Assembly (NCBI GenBank): GCA_964490015.1
Contig: CAZBBA010000015.1
Span: 1 to 64,000, forward strand
Direction of reading: 5' to 3'
Source of the DNA: Perlabentimonas sp964490015
Lineage (GTDB): Bacteria > Bacteroidota > Bacteroidia > Bacteroidales > Tenuifilaceae
Length of the DNA: 64,000 bases
Position numbers and translations under genes: made by a program. The notes below the pieces were generated by a model that was given only the letters and a program-made list of their open reading frames with translations, was not told the DNA's origin and searched no databases. Of the stretch, positions 54,431-62,937 are shown piece by piece (position 1 is the first letter of the stretch; each line of letters starts with the position of its first letter).

Positions 54431-55195
54431 TTACTTGCGGGGTAAATACTGAAAAAAGGTATCGCCTCTAAGCCCTATGCGTAGGGTTTCAAGTGCAATA
54501 ACCTCGTTGGGTGCAATATTTCCAAGATTAACATTGGCGCCTAAAAGATTAATAAACCAAGCCTGCTGATTTTTCAGTGGAGCTTCCCAAATCACATCAT
54601 CCATGCTGATGCTCTTTCTAATATCATCAATTAGCTCTGTATTGGCTGAGTGATCGGACTTATAAATACCAATATTGCCACCCTCACGCGCCTCGGCAAT
54701 CACCTTCCACGATCCGGCTTCGAGCTCGCTTTTCATCATCCGTACCCAATCTGTATTGGGGATAATAACACCAGCCTGCTTTGATCCCACCTCCGATATT
54801 ACAGTGACTTGCTTTGCAAGTGTTTTTATGTAGTTACACTTGTCGTGGTGGTTCATTTCCAGAGTGCCATCAGATACCTCAGCCATTTCGAGCCCAAGCG
54901 CATCAACCAGCTTCCGGTACTCATCGAAAATTCCTCGGGCTACGTATGCCTCAAATAGGGTTCCACCCAGATATGGCTTAATCCCATTCCTCTTTAAAAA
55001 ATCTACTTTTGCCTTAATATTTGGCGTTACAAGTGCAGTACCAAACCCAAATTTCACCAAATCGATATAATCTCCCGATACGGTAACCATATCCTCTAGT
55101 TCACGGAAACTGAGGCCTTTATCCATTATCATGGTTAATCCTTTGCTACGCAGTTTTACATCCCGCTCGGGGATATGGGGAATTGATTTAAGCAT
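54431..55195 (-). CDS. Phosphosulfolactate synthase, ComA-like
   Basis: A 254-residue TIM-barrel protein of the ComA family. It shows RSKGLTMIMDKGLSFRE, the GDYIDLVKFGFGT strand, a PYLGGTLFEAYVARG segment, FISDGT-like VSDGTLEM and EAREGGNIGIY. The archaeal enzyme adds sulfite to phosphoenolpyruvate to give phosphosulfolactate, the first step to coenzyme M. Bacteria do not normally make coenzyme M, so the product here may be another sulfonate. No ComB, ComC or sulfonate gene is adjacent. It is flanked by the TPR gene (32 bases upstream) and DUF368 (33 bases downstream). Confidence 0.87.
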   Translation of the reverse strand: MLKSIPHIPERDVKLRSKGLTMIMDKGLSFRELEDMVTVSGDYIDLVKFGFGTALVTPNIKAKVDFLKRNGIKPYLGGTLFEAYVARGIFDEYRKLVDALGLEMAEVSDGTLEMNHHDKCNYIKTLAKQVTVISEVGSKQAGVIIPNTDWVRMMKSELEAGSWKVIAEAREGGNIGIYKSDHSANTELIDDIRKSISMDDVIWEAPLKNQQAWFINLLGANVNLGNIAPNEVIALETLRIGLRGDTFFQYLPRK

Positions 55196-55227
55196 AAGAG
55201 TATGATTTTATTAGGATATTTAAAATC

Positions 55228-56628
55228 CTAGAGTGAATTAAGTTGATTAAGAAACTTGGGGTCGTCAATTACTGATACAACGGCAAGAAACTCCTCTACG
55301 GCAAATAGATTAATCTTTTTAGCCTGGCGTAATAGTGTAAGGGCAACGCTGGGTTTTCCCTGCAGGTATAGGGCAGCTGCATTCAGAATCTTTAGTGCTG
55401 GGTAATCGGCAAACTTCTCGCCCACCTCCATATAGAGTTCCTCCACCTCTGCAAATCGCTCCTCAAATAGTAAAAGTTCTGCAATGCCAATATAAGCATC
55501 AACCTCATCGGGGTTAAGGGTTGTAGCCTCTTTGTACGCATCCATGGCCTCCTTATCGGAGCCCATCTCGAATAACACCTTGGCGAGGCCAAGCCAGTAA
55601 TCGTAATTCTCGGGCTCCAGGGCAATTGCTCTTTGGATATTGGTTAGCGCCAAATCGAACTTATCCTGCTTAAAGTAGGTAATACCCTTGCCAAAGTAGG
55701 CATCGGGGAAAAGCGCGTCGATTTCCAGACACTTATTGAATGTTTCAAAAGCTTTATCGAAGTTACCCAACTTCTCGTAGCACTCGCCAATTGAAGCGTA
55801 TATTCGAGGATTTTCGGGCTCGTAGGTTAACAGTTCGGTGAATGATTCTGCGGCCTCGGCATACTTCTCGATAGTGGCGTAGGTATTGGCCTGATTGTGC
55901 ATAGCCGATGCGTTGGCGGGATCGACAGCCAGTGCGTAGTCGTATGCCTCCAGGGCCTTGGCGAATTCACCCTTGCGGGTGTGAACAATCCCCAAATTAT
56001 ACCAAACGCTGGTAGAGAAAGCGTTTTGATCGAGGTACAGGTTGTAGTAGTGCTCGCTCTTGTTTAGTTCGCCCAGCCGCTCGTAGCAATAACCCAATTC
56101 GAACAGAATATTGAGAGAGTACCTATCGAGGCTAAATCCATAAAGCAGATACCGCAAAGCGAAATTTGGCTCATCAATATCCTGATAAAGTCCTGCAATC
56201 CGATAGAGCAGATCTACCTTATCGTCGGTTGGACAATGGGTAGAGTACCAGAATGCCTCATGAGCCTTGCTAAAATCTCGAAAGGCTAAATGTGCCTGGC
56301 CTTTCAGGAAGAATAACTCGCCATTGTCGGGCTCAATCTTAGCCAGTACATTTAAAATCTCAAGAGCCTCATCGTACTGTTTATCAATAATCAGCAATTC
56401 GGCCCGTTTCATCTGAATTTCGCTGGAGTGAGGGTGCATGTTATAGGCAATATTTACTGCCTCCGATGCACGCTGCGAGTTATCGGAATTGAGGTAATAA
56501 TCGATTATATTTTCAAAATCTACCACATCGAAAAAGAAGCTGCGGTTGTGCTTAAGCATATCCTCGTACTTCTGCACAATCTCAAGGGTTTCCTCCTCGC
56601 TGTAAAAGAATTCGTTCTCTTCGCGCAT
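55228..56628 (-). CDS. Tetratricopeptide repeat protein
   Basis: A 466-residue protein made almost wholly of TPR units from about residue 60 on, with repeats such as AKALEAYDYALAVDPANASAMHN, KAFETFNKCLEIDALFPDAYFG and EAMDAYKEATTLNPDEVDAYIG. There is no signal peptide or membrane segment, so it is cytoplasmic. TPR arrays are protein-interaction scaffolds; the partner is unknown. It is first of a minus-strand run with the ComA-like and DUF368 genes. A near-consensus promoter, TTCG-20-TAAATTCG, lies at 56654-56685. Confidence 0.9.
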   Translation of the reverse strand: MREENEFFYSEEETLEIVQKYEDMLKHNRSFFFDVVDFENIIDYYLNSDNSQRASEAVNIAYNMHPHSSEIQMKRAELLIIDKQYDEALEILNVLAKIEPDNGELFFLKGQAHLAFRDFSKAHEAFWYSTHCPTDDKVDLLYRIAGLYQDIDEPNFALRYLLYGFSLDRYSLNILFELGYCYERLGELNKSEHYYNLYLDQNAFSTSVWYNLGIVHTRKGEFAKALEAYDYALAVDPANASAMHNQANTYATIEKYAEAAESFTELLTYEPENPRIYASIGECYEKLGNFDKAFETFNKCLEIDALFPDAYFGKGITYFKQDKFDLALTNIQRAIALEPENYDYWLGLAKVLFEMGSDKEAMDAYKEATTLNPDEVDAYIGIAELLLFEERFAEVEELYMEVGEKFADYPALKILNAAALYLQGKPSVALTLLRQAKKINLFAVEEFLAVVSVIDDPKFLNQLNSL

Positions 56629-56948
56629 ATAATAGTGTAATACTTTTACGGTGCGAATTTACATAATATTAAGGGGATAAACGAAGTAAGTGATTTAAAT
56701 TATATTAACAACCCCTAAAACATATCAACAATAGGCCGGTTTTCCAAGGTATTCTGATTGAATAGATAGCCGCTAAAACACAAAGTTAAACCGTGGAAAA
56801 CTGTTAATGAGTATCCAATTGGCCAACTCAATTCATTATAAACATATAACGATACTGCAAACAAAACACGGATTAGGCTCTTAAGTCAAGGAAAACTCCT
56901 TGCCTTAGCCTAATCCGTGAAGAAAAATTGAGAAAAAATATCGAAAAA
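56629..56948. other. 320-base gap between the TPR and iorB genes
   Basis: It holds a large two-tier stem-loop (56867-56919) near iorB and, beside the TPR start, a promoter-like pair (TTCG and TAAATTCG on the minus strand, 56654-56685). The middle is AT-rich and shows no open frame. Confidence 0.55.
56857..56919 (-). terminator. Two-tier stem-loop terminator after iorB
   Basis: CACGGATTAGGCT (56867-56879) pairs with AGCCTAATCCGTG (56907-56919), a perfect 13-bp stem. Inside it CAAGGA pairs with TCCTTG. On the minus strand the structure is followed by TTTTGTTT. It begins 30 bases after the iorB stop. Confidence 0.75.
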
Positions 56949-57530
56949 TTACCTGTTCTTTTCGGAGAACTCGCGTCCAGCGCGAAGCGCTTTAAGGTTA
57001 ACCTCAACCACATCCTCGCCCTTGCGGCCAAAGAGTTGACGGATGCCATCCACTAGCTTCGAGAACTCGATATCGATAAAGGGCGATGCAGCACCCAGCA
57101 TCACAATATTCGATGAGCGCGATGAGCCAGCCTCCTTGGCAATGGCATCGGCATCGAGGGCTATATGGTTTGGAATCTTTTTAATCTCCTTAAGGATATC
57201 GTCAACCTCGGGGTAATCGGTTATGTTGTTAAAGGGCGTGATATTGGTAACCAACCAACCTTCCTTGCTAAGGAAAGGCAAGTAACGTAGTGCCTCCATG
57301 GGCTCAACCGATAGGATGAGGTGGGCTTTGCCCTGAGGGATTAAATCCGAAGCGATGGGTTTATCGGATATCCTAAGGTGCGACTGTACATCGCCACCCC
57401 GCTGGCTCATGCCGTGAACCTCGGCCTGCTTAATGTAAAGGTTACTCTTAACGGCGGCGAGACCAATTCCAGCGGCAATGGAAAGAATTCCCTGTCCGCC
57501 AACGCCTGCAAGTATTATATCTGTTTTCAT
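56949..57530 (-). CDS. iorB: Indolepyruvate oxidoreductase beta subunit
   Basis: A subunit of about 193 residues with the pyruvate/ketoisovalerate gamma domain: DIILAGVGGQGILSIAAGIG at the N terminus, then KQAEVHGMSQRGGDVQSHLRIS. It pairs with IorA to oxidise arylpyruvates (indolepyruvate, phenylpyruvate) to aryl-acetyl-CoA with ferredoxin, in amino-acid fermentation. I choose ATG 57530, directly before the conserved start; a longer frame reaches 57557 and would touch the iorA stop. It is translated right after iorA from the same transcript. Confidence 0.93.
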   Translation of the reverse strand: MKTDIILAGVGGQGILSIAAGIGLAAVKSNLYIKQAEVHGMSQRGGDVQSHLRISDKPIASDLIPQGKAHLILSVEPMEALRYLPFLSKEGWLVTNITPFNNITDYPEVDDILKEIKKIPNHIALDADAIAKEAGSSRSSNIVMLGAASPFIDIEFSKLVDGIRQLFGRKGEDVVEVNLKALRAGREFSEKNR

Positions 57531-57557
57531 GTTTGTCGATTTTTGTAGGTGAACCAA

Positions 57558-59165
57558 TTAGTCTTTGCCGGCTGCTTTCCGCTCCTCCTTTTTCCTGCGA
57601 GCAAAAGTTTGAATACACTCGCGCTGAGGAATTAGAACCGAAACGCCCTGGTATGCCAACTCCTGCTTCATAATCCGTACATTCTCCTCGTGGAATTTCT
57701 TTAGAGGATTCATCACATGGATATGATCGGGATCGACGCCAATTCCCTTGCAAATCTCCACAATACGACCAAAGGCCGAGGAGGTTTGTCCTCCAGTCAT
57801 ACCGGTTGTTGAATTATCGGAGATAATAACGGTTATGGGCGAGTTCTCGTTAACGGCATCGAGCAAACCAGTCATACCACTATGGGTAAAGGTGGAATCG
57901 CCAATTACGGCCACTGCAGGAACCAAACCAGCATCGGCAGCGCCTTTGGCCATGGTTATTGAGGCTCCCATATCGACACAGGAGTTAATGGCGTTGAATG
58001 GCGCTAGAGCGCCAAGGGTGTAGCAGCCAATATCGGCAAAAACACGACCAGTTCCGTACTCCTCCAACGCCTCGTTAAGGGCAAGGTACACATCGCGGTG
58101 ACCACAGCCCACGCAAAGCGATGGGGGACGTTTTCTCACCACCTCGGGGATTGGCATTCCCTCATACGTTTCCATACCCAGTGCCTTAGCAACAATGGCG
58201 GGGTTTAGCTCGCCATCGCGGGGAACTGTTCCATCGAGCCTTCCATGAACTGGTTTACCATTATTTAGGAAACCACGAACCATCTCCTCGATAATTGGAT
58301 AGCCATCCTCTAGAATAAGCAGCTCATCGCACTGTTCGTATAGCTCGCGAACCTGCTTGGGAGGGATGGGGTACTGAGTTAACTTTAGAATATGGTACTC
58401 ATCGCCGGTGATATTCTCCAGCAAGTAGTTGTAGGCAATACCTGCTGCAATAATCCCAAGACGATTGCTCTTCCCCTTAGTATAAGTATTAAAACTCGAC
58501 TCCTCCGACAGGGTATCCATCAAAGGCTGAGTATTCAACAACTTCTTATAATTTACTCTGGCTATGGCAGGCAGCAACACAAACTGGCGAGGATCGTTGG
58601 GCAGCTTCATAGCATTCTGCTGTTTTACCACCTTACGCGAAACCCCCGAGCGGGAGTGTGCCAAACGGGTTGTAATACGAATCATTACCGGAACATTGAG
58701 CCTTTCGGAAAGCTCGAATGCAGAGTATGTCATATCGTAAGCCTCCTGCTGGTTCGATGGCTCAAGAATGGGAATCATGGCAAACTTGGCGTAAAACCTT
58801 GAATCCTGCTCGTTCTGCGAGGAGTGCATCGAGGGATCATCGGCACTAAGCACCACCAGCCCTCCATTAACACCTGTTATAGATGCGTTGATAAACGCAT
58901 CGGCAGCCACGTTTAGCCCCACATGCTTAAAGCACACCAAAGCGCGCTTGCCGGCATACGACATACCAATGGCCGATTCCATGGCCGTTTTCTCGTTGGC
59001 CGACCATTGGCGATGAATCTCGAGCTCGGAGGCCTGTTTCGAGGCCTGCACGTACTCCATAATTTCGGTTGATGGCGTGCCGGGGTAAGCGTAAACACCC
59101 GAAAGCCCACCATCGATGGCGCCCTGCGCAATGGCCTCGTCGCCAAGTAGAAGAAGTTTATCCAT
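57558..59165 (-). CDS. iorA: Indolepyruvate oxidoreductase alpha subunit without ferredoxin domain
   Basis: A 535-residue thiamine-diphosphate enzyme. The N-terminal pyrimidine-binding domain has GVYAYPGTPSTEIMEY (about residues 23-38) and GKRALVCFKHVGLNVAAD. The C-terminal TPP-binding domain has RPPSLCVGCGHRDVY and AVIGDSTFTHSGMTGLLDAV, then NSTTGMTGGQ. Archaeal IorA ends in a two-cluster ferredoxin domain; this protein stops after RRKKEERKAAGKD with only one Cys (IPQREC) in the region. A complete promoter lies 73 bases upstream. Electrons must leave by a cluster elsewhere or a separate ferredoxin. Confidence 0.92.
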   Translation of the reverse strand: MDKLLLLGDEAIAQGAIDGGLSGVYAYPGTPSTEIMEYVQASKQASELEIHRQWSANEKTAMESAIGMSYAGKRALVCFKHVGLNVAADAFINASITGVNGGLVVLSADDPSMHSSQNEQDSRFYAKFAMIPILEPSNQQEAYDMTYSAFELSERLNVPVMIRITTRLAHSRSGVSRKVVKQQNAMKLPNDPRQFVLLPAIARVNYKKLLNTQPLMDTLSEESSFNTYTKGKSNRLGIIAAGIAYNYLLENITGDEYHILKLTQYPIPPKQVRELYEQCDELLILEDGYPIIEEMVRGFLNNGKPVHGRLDGTVPRDGELNPAIVAKALGMETYEGMPIPEVVRKRPPSLCVGCGHRDVYLALNEALEEYGTGRVFADIGCYTLGALAPFNAINSCVDMGASITMAKGAADAGLVPAVAVIGDSTFTHSGMTGLLDAVNENSPITVIISDNSTTGMTGGQTSSAFGRIVEICKGIGVDPDHIHVMNPLKKFHEENVRIMKQELAYQGVSVLIPQRECIQTFARRKKEERKAAGKD

Positions 59166-59237
59166 ACCTAGTTGTTTTGTATCAAATGGAAGTTATTATT
59201 TTTTCAGAAATCATCAATTTGTCGTAAATATTGAAAG

Positions 59238-59268
59238 CAAAAATACGATATTTTTTAAATAATCACAA
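59238..59268 (-). promoter_or_regulatory. Consensus promoter of iorAB
   Basis: On the minus strand TTG (59268-59266), a 20-base spacer, then TATTTTTG (59245-59238), 73 bases before the iorA ATG. A good match to the Bacteroidota consensus. Confidence 0.65.
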
Positions 59269-59299
59269 CCAGATATTCTATTTTGCTTCAATATTGAAA

Positions 59300-59710
59300 C
59301 TACGATACAATTGTGGCGAGTACACGGCGGGCGCCTCCCCTATTGCGGAACTCACACAGGTATATTCCCTGCCAGGTTCCTAAATTTAACTCGCCGTTTG
59401 TAATGGGTATGGTGATATTAAAGCCAACCAATGAGGCCTTTAGGTGAGCAGGCATATCATCGGCTCCTTCTATAGTATGCCGGAACCACGGCTGCCGCTC
59501 CTGCACCAGCCTATCGAAAAACTCGTTGAAATCGGCCCTAACGGTGGGATCGGCATTCTCGTTAATGGTTAACCCTGCCGATGTGTGCTGAATAAATAGG
59601 TTAAGTACTCCCGCTTGCGGTAACTCGGGGAGCTGATTAAATATCGTCTCTGTAACCAGATGAACACCTCTTGGGTATGGAGGTAGTACTATTTGCACCT
59701 GCTGAACCAT
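59300..59710 (-). CDS. yjbQ: YjbQ family protein (secondary thiamine-phosphate synthase-like)
   Basis: A 136-residue cytoplasmic protein of the UPF0047/YjbQ family with GVLNLFIQHTSAGLTINENADPTVRADF (about residues 34-61) and DDMPAHLKASLVG. The family has weak thiamine-phosphate synthase activity in vitro; its true role is not established. It follows the ArsC-like gene by 9 bases, so the two form an operon. Confidence 0.9.
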   Translation of the reverse strand: MVQQVQIVLPPYPRGVHLVTETIFNQLPELPQAGVLNLFIQHTSAGLTINENADPTVRADFNEFFDRLVQERQPWFRHTIEGADDMPAHLKASLVGFNITIPITNGELNLGTWQGIYLCEFRNRGGARRVLATIVS

Positions 59711-59719
59711 TGATTAACG

Positions 59720-60145
59720 TTACATTAACGGTTTAACCTTTTGGTGAATAAAATCGAAACAGAAGTTCTCCAACTCGTCGCGAAGCTCGGCATAGGCTTT
59801 CTTTTTGGCCTCATCTTCTAAATCGAGGGCAACCACATCGGGGAATGGATACACGTATACACGGGGATTTCCCTTAAAAACGGGCAGCACCTGCTTAATA
59901 TCGGCCGATAGAACTATAACGTATTTATACTCGTTGTCGATAACCTGTGCAATTCCCTTCGATTTGTATGCGCTAATATCGAGAATAGCCTCGGTCATGG
60001 CATTGGCGGCATACAGGTCGAGTTCGGTGGGCACAATCCCTGCGCTATCAACAATTACCTCGCCCTTACCGTAGTAGCTTAGCCAGCCCTCGGCCATCTG
60101 CGATCGGCAGGAATTCCGCTGCGAAACCACTAGTATTCTCTTCAT
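59720..60145 (-). CDS. ArsC-like/low-molecular-weight phosphatase family protein, catalytic Cys replaced
   Basis: A 141-residue protein with the P-loop region VVSQRNSCRSQMAEGW, clearly akin to thioredoxin-linked ArsC (CTGNSCRSQMAEGW). The nucleophile position of the CX5R loop is Ser8 instead of Cys, and only the second Cys of the loop remains (Cys13). The two redox cysteines of ArsC are also missing from the region after VLSAD. Arsenate reduction as in classical ArsC therefore looks impossible. It may be a pseudo-enzyme or use another chemistry. It is the first gene of a pair with yjbQ; no other arsenic gene is present. Confidence 0.8.
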   Translation of the reverse strand: MKRILVVSQRNSCRSQMAEGWLSYYGKGEVIVDSAGIVPTELDLYAANAMTEAILDISAYKSKGIAQVIDNEYKYVIVLSADIKQVLPVFKGNPRVYVYPFPDVVALDLEDEAKKKAYAELRDELENFCFDFIHQKVKPLM

Positions 60146-60502
60146 AGGTTATGGTTTAATATTGCTAAATGTAATCAAAAATCGGAAAAAGCAAAAGGAT
60201 TTGTTGGAAAAGTTATGGGGGCAGAGGGCAAAGGGCAAAAGGCGACGAAAGCAAAGAGTAGTGAGTCGTTTTTGATTGATTGGGTGACCTGCCTGCAGGC
60301 TGGTTGGTTGTTCTGTCAAAGGCAAACAGGTTGGATGATTGAGTTTTAATCTCGAAGGAGTTAGGACGCTAGGCTTTTGTGAATGAGAATGAGACTTTAA
60401 ACTTTACAACTGAGGGTCCGATATCTCTCGAAAATAACAATCAGATTTAGGATGGCTAGGGAATCAACAAACCCACAATGAATTTGCAGAAGTTACTTTT
60501 TG
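60146..60502. repeat. 357-base repeat-rich gap
   Basis: No gene is supported. The part near 60220-60420 has low-complexity words (GGCAAAGGGCAAAAGGCGACG, TTGATTGATTGGGTGACC, CCTGCCTGCAGG, GACTTTAAACTTTACAAC) like those in the other repeat tracts. The promoter of the ArsC-like gene should be within the first 80 bases, but no consensus match was found. Confidence 0.6.
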
Positions 60503-62530
60503 TTAGTTCTGGGTTTTACTTTTGTCAATATTTACGGCAGGAAGTGAAACAATAAAAGTACTTCCTATTCCTAACTCGCTATTAACCCAAATTTCTCCAC
60601 CATGTTTTTCGACAAACTCTTTGCATAGGATTAACCCTAATCCTGAACCTTTCTCGTCTGCTGTTCCCAGGGTTGTAATATGTGCGTCAATTTCAAATAG
60701 TTTATTTCGGGTTTCATCGTTCATACCAACTCCATTGTCAGAAACCATAATTTCGACAGCATTTAAACCTTGTTCTGCAGAAATAGTGATTTCTCCGTTT
60801 GTGTGAGTGTATTTTATGGCATTGGAGATAAGATTCCGTAAAATAGTTTTTAACATATTTACATCCGCATGCACTTCAAGGTCTTCTGTTTGGATATAAT
60901 TTATGGAGATGTTCTTAATCTTTGCGATTGATTGAGAACCATTTAATATTTCACTGACAATTGCATGTAAACTTGATTTTTCTGGTTTACATACATTTTT
61001 CCCGGTTTGAGAGTTTGCCCATGCCAGCAAATTATCAAGAAGAACCAGCGTATTCTTGGCCGATGAATTGATAATACCCAAGTACTTCTCTAGTACCGAT
61101 ACATCAGTGTCTTTAGTTTTATTAATTAACAGCTCGGATAAGCCCAATATGGCATTAAACGGGCTTCTTAAATCGTGAGCTATTATTGAAAATAGCCTAT
61201 CTTTTGTGGAGTTCAGCTCTCTTAGCTGGCTTTGCTGTTCTTTAAGTAGGAGTTCTGCTTTTTTCCTTTCCGTAATATCTCTCGATACTCCATGAAAACC
61301 AGAAATTTTACCATCCCGATCGTAGAATGCCTCTGCAGTAGCTTCAACCCAAACCCAACTGCCATCCTTGCAAATTTGTTCGAGTTCATAAATTGCGGGA
61401 GCAGATTTGATAGCCTTGCTCAGGTTGATCAATCGTTGTTTATTCGCTTCCTTAAGCATTTCGATACCCTCGGGCTTTAAGACTGTAAACAGGGATTTGC
61501 CAATGACCTCTTCCTTTTTAAAACCCCTTACCCTTTCATCGGCTGGGCTAATATAGGTTAGTATAAAATTGCTATCCAAGTGCCAAATTATGTCGCTCGA
61601 GTTTTCAGTAATGATTCTAAATTTCTCCTCGCTTTTTTGTAACTCTTGATTTTTGAGATGCAAGCTATCTGTCTTTTTCTTAATCTGCACGCGTAGCGAC
61701 CATACCCATATGAAAACGATAATTAGTAAATCAACAGCTATAATGAAAACAATTGCAATATTTTCCGCTATTCGCTTGTATTGAAAATCATCTCTTTCAT
61801 ATACTTTCCATTTTTCCTGAATTTCTGTAAGCTTACCATTTCTGCGTAACTCGGTGATTCCATCGTTCAGAATATTCAATAATTGGATGTTCCCTTTTCT
61901 TACAGCCATGCAGTAAATGCTAGGAATTATTGGCGGTCCTTTTATGTCAATGTTTTTATACTTATTGCTTTCAATCACATTCAAGCCAAGTAGATTTGGA
62001 GCCAACACATAATCGGCCAAACCCAATTCAATTTTTGAGAGTGCTTCGGGTAAAGATTGTGCCAAAACATAATCCTTGAATAGCCCCATGGGTATAAGAT
62101 ACTTGTCAATTGATATGTCCTTATCCAAAACCACTAGGTTGTAGTCATACAGGCTTGATAGATCTTTAAATGGCAGATCCTTACGAATAAAAACCGAATA
62201 GTATTCTGTATGAATAGGAATAGTAAAATCAAGAAATGCTGATCTTTCTTCGGAATATATTATTCCAACAATAATATCGGTTTCTCCGGATTGGATATTG
62301 GCTAATGCATTATCCCACCGGCTGAGTTCAAAGCTAAACTTATTGCCACTAGAAGCGGAAATTGCCTTTAAAACATCAATATCCAATCCGCTGGCAGTAC
62401 CTGTTTTATCAATAAATGAAAAAGGAGCATAGTCAAAATCGCCACCAACAACATAATTCTGAGCAACTACATTACCAGGTTGAAATAAAACCACAAAAAG
62501 AGCAAAAACGAAATAAAATCTTTTATCCAT
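60503..62530 (-). CDS. Sensor histidine kinase with periplasmic solute-binding and PAS domains
   Basis: A 675-residue sensor kinase. A signal peptide is followed by a family 3 solute-binding domain (about residues 27-245; GGDFDYAPFSFIDKTGTASGLDIDV), one membrane helix (about 255-278), a PAS domain (about 300-420, ending GFHGVSRDITERK), a HisKA domain with His at about 450 (IAHDLRSPFNAI) and an HATPase domain (NLISNAIKYT, VSDNGVGM, GSGLGLILCKE). The layout is like BvgS-type kinases but lacks a receiver, so a separate response regulator is needed; none is adjacent. The ligand may be an amino acid or similar small molecule. Confidence 0.93.
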   Translation of the reverse strand: MDKRFYFVFALFVVLFQPGNVVAQNYVVGGDFDYAPFSFIDKTGTASGLDIDVLKAISASSGNKFSFELSRWDNALANIQSGETDIIVGIIYSEERSAFLDFTIPIHTEYYSVFIRKDLPFKDLSSLYDYNLVVLDKDISIDKYLIPMGLFKDYVLAQSLPEALSKIELGLADYVLAPNLLGLNVIESNKYKNIDIKGPPIIPSIYCMAVRKGNIQLLNILNDGITELRRNGKLTEIQEKWKVYERDDFQYKRIAENIAIVFIIAVDLLIIVFIWVWSLRVQIKKKTDSLHLKNQELQKSEEKFRIITENSSDIIWHLDSNFILTYISPADERVRGFKKEEVIGKSLFTVLKPEGIEMLKEANKQRLINLSKAIKSAPAIYELEQICKDGSWVWVEATAEAFYDRDGKISGFHGVSRDITERKKAELLLKEQQSQLRELNSTKDRLFSIIAHDLRSPFNAILGLSELLINKTKDTDVSVLEKYLGIINSSAKNTLVLLDNLLAWANSQTGKNVCKPEKSSLHAIVSEILNGSQSIAKIKNISINYIQTEDLEVHADVNMLKTILRNLISNAIKYTHTNGEITISAEQGLNAVEIMVSDNGVGMNDETRNKLFEIDAHITTLGTADEKGSGLGLILCKEFVEKHGGEIWVNSELGIGSTFIVSLPAVNIDKSKTQN

Positions 62531-62592
62531 GAAAAAGCTGAATTTTGTAATTATTCTTTTAACAGTTCACTTTTTTAATGTTCTAATTTGTC

Positions 62593-62621
62593 CAAAAGTA
62601 AGGAATACCATCATTAATCAA
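62593..62621 (-). promoter_or_regulatory. Promoter candidate of the sensor kinase gene
   Basis: On the minus strand TTG (62621-62619), an 18-base spacer and TACTTTTG (62600-62593), 63 bases before the ATG. The spacer is one base shorter than usual. Confidence 0.5.
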
Positions 62622-62862
62622 CTATGCTAAACAAGAAATCGATTAACATGGTTAATCTAATTTACTTTTTTTTCTCAATATTGGTTGTTTGTTATACCAT
62701 ATTTATTACCTGACTACAGATCTAGGTTGGTTGATTGGTTGATTGGTTGATTGAGGTTTAAACGCTAAGGCGCTAACACGCGAATATGATTTCGATAAAC
62801 TTAGCGCCTTTGCGAGTTAGCGTTCAAATCTTGGATGTTCAGTAGTTTTTCGCAGTGACTAG

Positions 62863-62895
62863 GAATAAAAAAAGCCGAGGGTGTGCCTCGGCTTT
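62863..62895 (-). terminator. Terminator of the oligopeptidase gene
   Basis: AAAGCCGAGG (62871-62880) and CCTCGGCTTT (62886-62895) form a perfect 10-bp stem with a 5-base loop; on the minus strand it is followed by a run of T. It lies 43 bases past the oligopeptidase stop. Confidence 0.9.
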
Positions 62896-62937
62896 GCTGT
62901 TTTTAGCTGCGGGAGTTTCATTGATGCTCCTTGAGAT

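Larger units (their letters stand above)
62531..62937. other. 407-base gap with promoter, repeats and terminator
   Basis: Contains a promoter candidate for the kinase gene (62593-62621), an 8-bp repeat (TTGATTGG, three copies near 62726-62755), an inverted pair of AACGCTAAGGCGCTAA-type words (62761-62825) and the terminator at 62863-62895. No gene is supported. Confidence 0.6.

Noticed and set aside
57531..57560. Hidden ferredoxin domain after iorA by frameshift
   Set aside because: There is no space between iorA and iorB, and no cysteine-rich motif in other frames.
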